Of a stretch of DNA of 64,000 nucleotides, positions 9,917-18,735 are shown piece by piece (positions within the stretch are counted from its first letter, which is position 1; each line of letters begins with the position of its first letter). This stretch comes from Leishmania martiniquensis (Eukaryota; Euglenozoa; Kinetoplastea; Trypanosomatida; Trypanosomatidae): NCBI RefSeq assembly GCF_017916325.1, contig NC_090144.1, positions 447,001-511,000 of the forward strand. The letters run 5' to 3'. The position numbers and the translations under genes are program-made. The notes below the pieces were generated by a model. That model saw only the letters and a list, made by a program, of their open reading frames with translations. It made no database searches and was not told the DNA's origin.

Positions 9917-11748
9917 GGGGCGTCGCCAACGGCCACCGCCTTCGACGAGTTTGGCCACTGGCGTCGCCACCGATGTCGGATCTGCTCGTGGAGGCGCGTG
10001 ATGCTGGAGAGCCCGCCCGCCTGACCCGCTGAAGGACTGGCAGGCAATGCAGACGATGAAGTGTGCTAACTCGATACGAAATGTGTGTATGAACTCGAAA
10101 AGTGTGGAGACGGGGGGGCAGCGACGTGTGCGTGAGGTGATGGTAAGGAAGGGGGAGCAGAGAAGCGATACGCGAACTGCGCTGTGGCGCCATAAAGGAC
10201 CTCCCTTGGCGCACGTAGCGATATTTGCACGGCCGCAGGGTGGGTGGGGGCGTTGTGCTCTCTCCCCCCTCCTCCCCTCCGCTTCCCATTTCTCCTCCGC
10301 CTTGTCTACGCCTGCAGAGGGCACACCCGTACGGTTCTGCTTCCACTCGGAGAGAGAGAGCGCGCGCAAGCGCACCGTAGGGCTGACAGTAGACTCGGGT
10401 GCCACCTGAGGAGAAAACACCTGCGTGGGAGGACGTGTATTTGAGTGTGTGGGGAGGGGGGCGGGAGGCGGGGAGCTGAGAGATGCCCATTCTGCATGGC
10501 AGTGGGAGGGACATAGAGGGGCGACAGCAGAAGAGAAGCAGTTCGTGCGCCTGGCCTATGCACTCTGTCGGTGCGCACGCGCCATACTCATATGCGCATG
10601 GACGGAGTAAATGTTGCTCTCTCTTCAACTCCCTGTGCCCCCTTCCTCCCTTCTGCCCCATTTTGGAGGCAGCGTGCCGTTTGGCTGTCCACCTCCCTCC
10701 TCTCTCTCTCCTCTGCAGCAGCCTTAGAGACAGAGGGGGACAGGGGAGGAGAGTGGCAGGGGGGAAGCCAAGCTGGCTGAGGCGACACCGGTACCTTCTC
10801 GCTGTCCTCGAACAAAACTTAGGCATCGCGTGTACGGTGACAGCGGTGCACTGCCCCACTCCTCCATTCCGGCGTTCGCTCCACCTGCGGTCGCGCCCTC
10901 CCCCCCCCCCATGCAACGGAGGGGCTTCGCACCTTTTGCAGCATGCGCGTTGCCCCACAAATCAAGAGCATAGCCGCCGTTGAGACCGTTGGCGTTCAAG
11001 CAACGAGAAACATCGATGAGAGAGAGAGAGGAGGGGAGAGGAGGGAGGCTTAGAGAGGAAAGAGGTACACGCGAGACGACGAAGCCGTCCCCACAAGTTG
11101 AAACTGACCGCGTCCTAGTCTCTGCTTCGATGATCGCCTTTCAAGGGCGCCATCGATGACTCGCCACCCGCATGCGTCCATCGAGAGCTGTGCCTGCGTG
11201 AAGTGCCGGCTCAGTTGCGAGGCGCCAACTCCTTCCTGACATAAAATAAAATTGAACAGAGTGAGCGAGAGAAGGGTAGTGAGTGAGTGAGGGAGGGGAG
11301 GGGGAGGGGGAGGGGTGAAAAGGTGCAACGCACAGCAGAAAATGGGAAGGCTGAGTGAAACGCTGAAGAGGAACGATGCACCACATGAAGGCACCGGACA
11401 TGTGACCTACGACCCTCTCTCCCTTTGTGTTTGTCGGTGTGTGTGTGCTCGTCGAGGCTCTAACGCCGCCTCCATTGAGCACTCACCTCGTTATTTTCGC
11501 TCTTCACCGCTCTCCCGACCCAGCGAGCCGCCGCGGTGGTGGTGGTGGTGGCGAACAGGGAGGGAAGGGGGGTGGGGGCGACATGAAGACACACGTGCAC
11601 AGCCATGAGCACACGCCCAGTATATGCTTGATGGCAAGAGGGGGAAGGAGATCGGAGAAGGTGTGGGTGGGTGGGTGGGGGAGCACGTCCGCGAGCCGCG
11701 CTTGCAAGGGGCACGAAAACACGCGCACACACGCGCACCGAGACGTCC
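9917..11748. other. Spacer upstream of the RRM/membrane-span gene
   Basis: About 1.8 kb with no convincing gene. Purine-rich plus-strand blocks (polypyrimidine in the sense of transcription) occur at about 10140-10165, 10348-10362, 11020-11065 and 11270-11320. Short open frames here have the Cys/His/Pro-rich composition of low-complexity spacer. The 3' untranslated region of the compact Skp1-like gene should occupy the high-coordinate part. Confidence 0.6.
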
Positions 11749-12342
11749 TCAGTAGACGTTAGGGTCTACCGACTTGGCGTACTCCATCTCACGCCTCAGG
11801 TGGCCCATTTCTTCCTCTGTCCACTCGTTCTGCATATGCAGAAACCTGCGAATACGCTCAGCGCCCTCCATTATGTCCGGTGCCGCCTTCGCGATCTCGT
11901 CGATGCGGACGGCCATGTAGGCAGCGCACAGCGCGGAGAGCTGAGAGAAGCGCAGAAACAGCGCACAGTTCAGCAGATCGACGAGGTAGTCCTCCTCCTC
12001 TGCCTTCTCTACGAGCTCCATCTCACCCGCGTTCACCACACTCCTCAGGTCCTGCGTAAGGGGACGAGGGATGTTGCTGGTGCGCTCCTCGGAAGGGAGC
12101 AGCGCGTACGCACGCACCACATCGAGCACCTCTTTACAGTACTCCATGCCCTCCGCCTTCACCGGCTCCGCGTCGCCGTCCTCTGCGTCCGCTGACTCGT
12201 CCGTGTCGTCTGCGCCAGCCCGCGCTGCTCGAAACACATGGTCCATGTTCAGCATGCCCAGAAGCTCCTTTGCTCTGGCGAGTGGGATCTCTACCGCGTA
12301 GCCGCTGACGTTGCTGATACGGAAAACTTCTTCGGTCGACAT
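11749..12342 (-). CDS. Compact Skp1-family protein
   Basis: A 197-residue protein of the Skp1 family, adaptors that join F-box proteins to cullin in SCF ubiquitin ligases and also serve in other complexes. The C-terminal half shows the Skp1 signature: YLVDLLNCALFLRFSQLSAL (compare the LIL.ANYLDI..L helix), then AAYMAVRIDEIAKAAPDIMEG, RIRRFLHMQNEWTEEEMGHL and RREMEY, matching the ..IRKTFNI.NDFTEEEE..VRKEN block. The N-terminal BTB/POZ half is weaker (VFRISNVSGYAVEIPLARAK) and is interrupted by an acidic loop at about 45-62 (DDTDESADAEDGDAEP). The usual Skp1 length is ~160. The ATG at 12342 gives MSTEEVFRIS, with a splice acceptor candidate at 12498. It lies next to a second, much larger Skp1-like gene. 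Whether it binds F-box proteins cannot be told from sequence. Confidence 0.85.
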   Translation of the reverse strand: MSTEEVFRISNVSGYAVEIPLARAKELLGMLNMDHVFRAARAGADDTDESADAEDGDAEPVKAEGMEYCKEVLDVVRAYALLPSEERTSNIPRPLTQDLRSVVNAGEMELVEKAEEEDYLVDLLNCALFLRFSQLSALCAAYMAVRIDEIAKAAPDIMEGAERIRRFLHMQNEWTEEEMGHLRREMEYAKSVDPNVY

Positions 12343-13361
12343 GGCCGGGCGCTTGGCGGTTGGAATGCTGTTGATATCCGCTGAGACTTGGGTGCGAAAG
12401 GGTTGCCAGCAGTGGAGCTTCTGTATGCGTGTATGCGTGTGCGTACGTGCGGCAGGAGAGAGGATGTCTGTGAGTGCAAAGACGGCGTGGCGGCGTTCTG
12501 CAGCAGGAAGCGAGAGGGAAGTCATGCGGGGAAGGGGAGGAGTGGAGCGGGCAAAGCAGTTGACGGTGGCAGTCGAAGCTACCGAGCAGCCGATGACCGT
12601 ATGGGGGGGGCAGCGGCAGAAGCGGCCGCTGCCCCAGAGCGCGCACCTCCTTATTCGACGCCCGAGGAAGGGTCGGTGGGGACAGGACGGCGCGCGCTCA
12701 AGTGCGGTACGCAGGACACACGGCAGGGGCAGCAGAGAGACGAGGTAGAGCAGATGGAGGGGGAGGAGATGCGCGAGAAAACGCAGCGCCCTCCTCTGAC
12801 AACTCTCATCCTTCCTCCTTTCCCTGTAATCTCTTGCTGGCAGGCGCGCCTGGGGCACCTCTCTCTGCGGCACAGCGCCATTACAGCCACGTGTCGTCGC
12901 CACGCAGCACACCGCGAGGCCTCTGGCCCTCCCCCCTTTGCCTCTTGTAAGGAGAGGTGGTACGGACAGAGGAAGAGGATGTGCGTGCCCCCTCCCCGTC
13001 TTGTGCGTGCGAGCATCTTGACAGGATAGCAACCGAATAGGGAGAAAGGGAGAGAGGGTGCAGTTGCTGCTTGCCCTGATTCTATCTGGTCGAGGGCGGC
13101 CTTGATGTTGTTGTACGCCTCTGCTGCTTGACATCCGTGCCGTCATGGCGCATGTGCACATAAGCTTACACGTAAAGGCAAAGTCACGCAGGTCTCATCG
13201 GTAACACAGTGACACCGCCCGTCAACAAACGCTCACAGACACACAGAGGAGAGATGAGAAGGGCGGGTGGTTGGATGGGGGTGTGGGCAGGAAGGAATGT
13301 CTCCCAGAGGCGCCAGAAAGGAACTCGGCAGCATCCGCGGTGATGGCCCTCCCCCCTTCCG
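12343..13361. other. Spacer between the two Skp1-like genes
   Basis: No gene seen. It contains a strong coding-strand polypyrimidine/AG acceptor candidate (12498-12560). The high-coordinate part is presumably the 3' untranslated region of the giant Skp1-like gene. Confidence 0.65.
12498..12560 (-). promoter_or_regulatory. Candidate spliced-leader acceptor for the compact Skp1-like gene
   Basis: The coding strand shows a pyrimidine-dominated tract of about 55 bases ending in CTGCAG, with the AG at 12499-12498. It would give a leader of about 155 bases before the ATG at 12342. Pattern-based prediction. Confidence 0.4.
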
Positions 13362-16277
13362 CTATTCTACCTCCTCATTCGCCGGCCACTCGTTTTCGAT
13401 CCTCAGGCAGTCCGTCTCGCGCCGGCTCCAGTCACTCGGCACACGAAGGCACTGTCGAATGAGGTGCGCGGCCTCAAAGTTGTCGGATGCACCGTAGGAA
13501 ACTCGTATGATGAAGTCGGCCAGCCACCCAGCACAAAGGGCGTGCAGGGGGCCGATCTGCAGCTGCTTTGCCGCGGCCATCACCTCCATAAGCTTGTGCA
13601 CTCCCTCCCGTGGTGGTGGTGGTGCGGGCAGAAGCGCGGCCTTCACCTTTGCGTCACTCAGATGGACGCTCGGGGACTCGTAGTCGAGCCCAGGGCAGAC
13701 GTCTAAGATGGCGAGCGATGCGGTCAGCACCGTCTCGGGTGCACCGAGCACGTCCGCGTAGAGAAAATTCCGCTCCCACGGAGAGAGAAGCGCCACCAGC
13801 GGCGTTGTGAGCGGTGCTGGAATGACAGCGGGCCCGCCAGGGGGCGACACCGAGTTGACAGGTGCTGCGCCGTGCGCCATGCCAGCCAGGGAACCTCTTC
13901 CGGCCTCACTGCCCCTCAGGTTAGGACTGTCTGGCGGCGAGCTACTGCCAGTTGGGCGGAAGGATGAGTCGCTGACCGTGGAGACTTGCTCCGTATCGTC
14001 GCCTTCCTTGTCGCTACCGTCCGAGGACGACCCCGACGTGACTGCGGAGGACGACGAGGAGGTGCCCCTCGCGCTGCTGCCATTGTGACCGTTGTCCTCG
14101 CTGCTGTTACTTCCGCGGCGGCCACGCCGATGCCTGCGGCCCCTACCAGCTGCAACGGCTTTGGCGGCTGCCTGAGCCTCCGCCTCTGCGAAGTGCTTCA
14201 TGTACTTGATGCACACGAGCAGCGCGGAGGAGTGGATGTTGACAATCGAGGAGGCCGCTGCTGGTGGTGCGCCGACGGTGCTGGTCGCGGGCTCGGCGGC
14301 TAGCTCAGCAGTGGCGCCAGAGGTGGGAGAAGCGCACGAGGAGACAGGCCGCGCAAGGTCGAACACGATGGTGTTGGGTGTGATGCGGACGCCGTCCGTG
14401 TAGATGAGGCTGCTCGCGAGTGGGTCCACTGCGCCGGCGGCGCCAGCGTTCTTTTTGGGTGTGACTAGGCCAGAAGCACCAGCCACACCGGCCGACACGG
14501 TAGACAGCGCGGCAGAGCCTAGCGAAGTGCGGTCCGCAGGCGATGGCACAGGAGTCGTTGTGGCTCCTCCAGCGACAGGGGCGACCGGGGGCTTGGTGGA
14601 CGGCGATGAGCCGCCAACGCTGCCGGTATGGCTGGACCAAAGCCCGGGTGAAGTGCCACCGTCTTCAGCACTTCGATCTTCGCTCATCATTGCCCCAACG
14701 TCGTCCTCGTCAGCCATGCAAGGTGTGCGCTGGTGGCAGCTGCTGGGGGACTGCCAGGTGGGCAGTGGTGACGTACTGTGGCGACCACTACTGCTGCAAG
14801 TACTTCCAGTTGAGGCCATTGCGGCTGCTGCCGGGGTGTTTAACGTCGCCCCAACATCCTCTTTCCCGGCGCCTCCCTTGAAGTTTTCATCGAAGCCGTC
14901 ATCGACCTCGGCCTCACCGGCCCGGACGACAGTGCTGCTACGCCTGCGGTCGCTGCTGCGGCCGCCAGCGGACGAGGTGAGGCGCGACGAGGATGAGGTC
15001 ATGTGGGGGGCAGCAGACACGCTCGAGGATACTTCGGGATCCCTGTGGTGCCGCGAGCGGCGGCCGTTCGAGGCCACAGCTGTGGTGGTAGGCCGGTCCG
15101 GTGACAGCGAGGGCAACGCGGAGGGGGACGAAGTAGCTGCTACATCGTCTAGCCCCTCATCTCCTAGATTGCGCGAGTCACGCGAGCGTCGCTTGACGCC
15201 ATCGGCGAAGGCAGCCCCATCACTGCTGTCCTGCTCGTCGCCTTCCTCGCCGCTAAGTACGCTTGGTGTCGACTGGTCATTATCCATTAGCGTCGACGGG
15301 GAAAAATGCGAGCCGCCGCCAGCGGGAGAGACGAGTGCGGCGGCAGGGGAGCGTGAGGCACGGCGGTCTTTGGTGGCGGCCGTGGTCGCTGAAGCATCTG
15401 CGGCAGCCCCTGGTGACATGTTGCTTGCAGTTCCGCTGCGGCCCGTCGCCCTGCCGACAGCGGTGGCGGAGTGCCGTGAGGATAGTATCGACGTCGGCAA
15501 CGGCGACGAGCGTGCGGAGGGGTCCGAGCGAAGCGCATGGGTGGCGCGCGGCCCTCCTCCCAGTTCGCTCACTGTCCCCGCCACATCAGTGGGCCGTGTT
15601 GGAGTGCCACCGTTGCTCTGCGACTTGTACGGGCTTGACTTGTTCGACAGGGAGCCCTCCGACGACGACAGCACACTCGCGGTGCGGTCCGAGTCGGTGT
15701 CCCTGTTGCCGGCACTGAGATCGTTATTAGCCCCATCGCTGGCTGCCCGCCTTGCCGCTTCCGTTGCTTCATGCGCGTCCTTATGAGCAGTGGGTGGCGC
15801 GCTCTTCACGCGAGGGGCACGCGAGCGCTCCTGCTGTTGCTGCCTTGACGCCGCGTCGTGGTCTACAGCGCCCCTGCCCACCGACGACGCTGCCACACCG
15901 CCACCGCTCCCTTCATCACATGCACCACTGGCCACTGTTACATCACTCGCCGTTTCTTCGTAGAAGCGAGATATGTAGGTTTCGTCGGGCGTCTCCTCAA
16001 ACTCATCCGCCGTGTCGTCGTCGCGCGGATCCCCTGGACTGCCGAGCGCGCGTCTGTCGCACCTGGGTAAGCTTGCGGGCCCCTTCGCGTCCGCGTGATA
16101 GACCTCGGACCATCGACGCACAGCACCCTCAAGCAAGTGCGAGTGGGCGATGGTGCTAGGGCTCATTGAAAAGGTCTCTCCATCGCTCGATATGATGGTG
16201 ATGGTGGGCTCCTTGAGCACCTGTGCCGTCTTGAGTAGCGACGACGACGCCCTTACTGCAGGCGCCGCTTTCTGCAT
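13362..16277 (-). CDS. Giant Skp1-family protein split by long low-complexity insertion
   Basis: 971 residues from the ATG at 16277. The ends and a central block together make one Skp1 fold. Residues 24-50 (EPTITIISSDGETFSMSP) match the first Skp1 strands (IKLQSSDGE.F). Residues 678-697 (IVNIHSSALLVCIKYMKHF) match the VN...L..VI.WC.HH segment. Residues 833-842 (PWERNFLYAD) match the W..EFL.VD segment. Residues 893-965 carry the C-terminal helices (AAAKQLQIGPLHALCAGWLA, then HLIRQCLRVPSDWSRRETDC and RIENEWP, like ..VRKENQW). Between residues ~55 and ~640 lies a Ser/Ala/Thr/Gly-rich, mostly disordered insertion with acidic patches; a second one, rich in Arg then Ser, fills ~705-820. Skp1 is normally ~160 residues. 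Neighbouring the compact paralogue suggests an old tandem duplication. Role in a ubiquitin ligase is inference. Confidence 0.85.
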   Translation of the reverse strand: MQKAAPAVRASSSLLKTAQVLKEPTITIISSDGETFSMSPSTIAHSHLLEGAVRRWSEVYHADAKGPASLPRCDRRALGSPGDPRDDDTADEFEETPDETYISRFYEETASDVTVASGACDEGSGGGVAASSVGRGAVDHDAASRQQQQERSRAPRVKSAPPTAHKDAHEATEAARRAASDGANNDLSAGNRDTDSDRTASVLSSSEGSLSNKSSPYKSQSNGGTPTRPTDVAGTVSELGGGPRATHALRSDPSARSSPLPTSILSSRHSATAVGRATGRSGTASNMSPGAAADASATTAATKDRRASRSPAAALVSPAGGGSHFSPSTLMDNDQSTPSVLSGEEGDEQDSSDGAAFADGVKRRSRDSRNLGDEGLDDVAATSSPSALPSLSPDRPTTTAVASNGRRSRHHRDPEVSSSVSAAPHMTSSSSRLTSSAGGRSSDRRRSSTVVRAGEAEVDDGFDENFKGGAGKEDVGATLNTPAAAAMASTGSTCSSSGRHSTSPLPTWQSPSSCHQRTPCMADEDDVGAMMSEDRSAEDGGTSPGLWSSHTGSVGGSSPSTKPPVAPVAGGATTTPVPSPADRTSLGSAALSTVSAGVAGASGLVTPKKNAGAAGAVDPLASSLIYTDGVRITPNTIVFDLARPVSSCASPTSGATAELAAEPATSTVGAPPAAASSIVNIHSSALLVCIKYMKHFAEAEAQAAAKAVAAGRGRRHRRGRRGSNSSEDNGHNGSSARGTSSSSSAVTSGSSSDGSDKEGDDTEQVSTVSDSSFRPTGSSSPPDSPNLRGSEAGRGSLAGMAHGAAPVNSVSPPGGPAVIPAPLTTPLVALLSPWERNFLYADVLGAPETVLTASLAILDVCPGLDYESPSVHLSDAKVKAALLPAPPPPREGVHKLMEVMAAAKQLQIGPLHALCAGWLADFIIRVSYGASDNFEAAHLIRQCLRVPSDWSRRETDCLRIENEWPANEEVE

Positions 16278-18108
16278 CCTGGCCTCTGCTGTCGTCGCGG
16301 AAGCCGTGGGCTCCTTCGCTGCGTGCCTGCCGATTCCCGCAGACGGATGGCGTCCTTATCTGTTTGCCGTATGCACCGAGCAAGTGCGTGCCGCGCACGC
16401 CGTTTTTTTTCCCGTCTCGCCTTTGCCGTCACTCTTTCTCTCGCCCGTCTGCGGCTGTGCACCTGCGTGCGACAAGAAGGTGATCCCGCCACAGATACCA
16501 CCGCCACGACGGCGCCTCTCCAGAGACTGGGGGCGGGGGCGGCAGTTGCGAGGGGGCGTGCGCAAGAGCGAAAGAGCGCCGTCGCTCACGACCGTGAATG
16601 CGTCCTCTCAGCCGCTGACAAGCCTCGATCTTGGGAAGAGAGGGGGACGAAAGCGAGAGAGGGAGAGAGACAGAGATCCGATGGGGGCACGCCGTCAAGT
16701 TGGCGTGCCCGTACCTTTGCGGAAGGAATGGGGGTCTGCTCAACCAAGGATACGAAAGTCCCACAGACAGGCAGGTAGACAGACACACAGAGGGGGGAAG
16801 GAGAGGCAGAGAGATGCACACACACGCTAACACGCCCGTCCCACGGACGAGTAGATCGGCACCGCAGAAAGAAAAGAAAAACGAAGCAGGGCACAACACT
16901 GCAACAACGGGCAGGCCAGCACTAAGCAAAGGCGAGAACAGAAGGAGATGGGGCGAACCGGTCGAGCGCGAACGCAGACGGGGGAGGGGGGGAAGAGAGA
17001 AGGGGAAGGAGGTGCGCAGCGGCTACGACAGCGAAGATCAATGGGTGCTGCCACACCACACGTAAAGGAAAACAGCAATCGTGTGTAAATGTGGCGTGCG
17101 CTACCCTTCCTTGAAACACAGGATCCTACGCTGTTTTGTGTGTGTGTGTGCGAGAGAGAGAGAAAGAGTGAGTTAGCTTACTTGATTTGTTGGCGCTGTC
17201 GACGCTTCACCTCCCTCCACCAGGGGAGGGGCGCTGTGGTGGTATTACCACGCGCGACTCAGTGATGTGGTGAGGGAGGTGCGCGAGAGGCACAGAAAAA
17301 GAAAGAGGGAGGGAGGGAGAGGGGTCTGGTGACAACAAGAGGGGACGAAAAGTGAGGAGAGTGTAGCACAGACACCGGAGACACACACACAAACACACAG
17401 AGACAGACACGGACGAGGCAAGCGAGGAAGCTGTGCGATGTGTATGTATTCGTATGTGTATGCGTAAGCACCCCTCACGCTATTGATGAGCAGCTGTGTG
17501 GATGAATGGACAAGGGGTCCGAACGCCGTCACGACGAGGGTCGCCACGAGAGGTGAGTGTTAACAATGGGCGCGCCAAGACGAGAGGGAGAGAACGAGGA
17601 GGAGGAAGGGGGGCGAGTGCAAGATGCATCATGAGCCGTGTGAACGAAGGCCCAATGGAAGGACCGGTACATTCGGCGCGGGGAACGGGCTCCACGGCTA
17701 CTAGTGGAGGACATGGAGGGGGTCATCCAAGAGAGAGAGACTGGCGGCACAGAAATTTCAGCAAACTGTGAACAGCCTCCGCCCATCAACGGCAATAGCA
17801 GCTGACTGAGTCCGCTTCGCGGCGGCAGCTGTCTGCCTCTGTGCCGGTGTCTCACGAGACGCCCCCCCCACCTCTGCTGCGAAACAGCTTTTACTTGTGC
17901 CATTCAGCTTTTTTTTCCCACTCCATTCTTTACCTTTGCGGCTTTCGTCTTCTCCGCAGCGTTGCGCGTGGTGGGCTGCGAAGGGGCATGTGGGGATGGG
18001 ACGAGATGCGTTGCTCGCTTGTCCCCCCTCCCCTTATCCCTCCCTTCCTTACCTCCGGCGGGTCGTGCCTTGTCCACTGACTCACTCTCCGGCGTACTTG
18101 TATTGCGC

Positions 18109-18363
18109 TCAGCCATCCACTTCTCCTTCGGCCCACCTTGTCGTCTCTCGCACTGTGGCGTCAAACTGAAGCATCGTCAGCAACTCTCTGCGCACCCGCC
18201 GCGCGAGTGCCGCGGCCTTGACACAGTTGGGGTGGTCAGGGACGCCGAATCGAATGAGGGGAAATCCATCGCACTCTTGCAGGGGTCCGCTTCGAAAGGC
18301 CTTCGGGACGGCGTCTACGACGCTCACGAGAGCACTGACACGAAGAGAAGCCGAAGGGGTCAC
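18109..18363 (-). pseudogene. Possible coding relic or degenerate element
   Basis: An open frame of 84 codons with protein-like composition (DGFPLIRFGVPDHPNCVKAA, then ALARRVRRELLTMLQFDA) that stands out from the surrounding spacer. It starts after an in-frame stop with GTG and has no usable ATG except near its end. A 62-codon frame with a true ATG (18616 to 18428) lies just upstream in another frame, and a good polypyrimidine/AG acceptor precedes both at 18703-18735. It may be a frameshifted gene relic, a piece of a degenerate retroposon, or chance. Confidence 0.25.
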
Positions 18364-18702
18364 TCCCTCTTCTCGGAAGGAAACGGCTCGTCATGCACAG
18401 CTGGCCGCCTCAGGGGAAGTCCCTCTGTCACTGAGACCTACAAAACTGTTGAGCCTTCTGGTGAGCGTGGCGGGGAGGCGGCGCACTGGTGCTGTGGCCG
18501 GACTGCCACAGCTGCTTTGACGCTCCCAGGGGAGGGGGGCCTGCCGCTTTCACTGAGGCTCGCGGCGCGCAGGACTGCGTAGCTGCACAGCCCTCCCTGT
18601 CAACCTGTTTTGCCATGAGAGGGCCGCGCCCCCCGCTTCCGCCCTCGAGGCATCTGATGAAGATCGTGAGGCTCTCTAGACGATGAACGCCCGTCGGTGC
18701 GG

Positions 18703-18735
18703 CTGCAAGAGGAGGGGAGGGAGGGGGGGAAGTGG
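18703..18735 (-). promoter_or_regulatory. Candidate spliced-leader acceptor inside gene-poor region
   Basis: A coding-strand run of C and T ending in CTTGCAG, the sort of sequence that directs trans-splicing, with no clear gene behind it. It may serve a short or decayed transcript. Confidence 0.3.

Noticed and set aside
9917..10420. Upstream extension of the RRM-like gene
   Set aside because: It has the composition of spacer and no conserved motif; the ATG at 9916 directly precedes the RRM-like strand.
14404..15786. Long plus-strand open frame (460 codons)
   Set aside because: It is antisense to the giant Skp1-like gene, whose minus-strand frame shows clear Skp1 motifs at both ends. The plus frame is a by-product of the low-complexity codons.
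17962..18582. Plus-strand open frame of 206 codons in the gene-poor region
   Set aside because: Plus-strand orientation disagrees with all neighbouring genes, and no family resemblance is seen.
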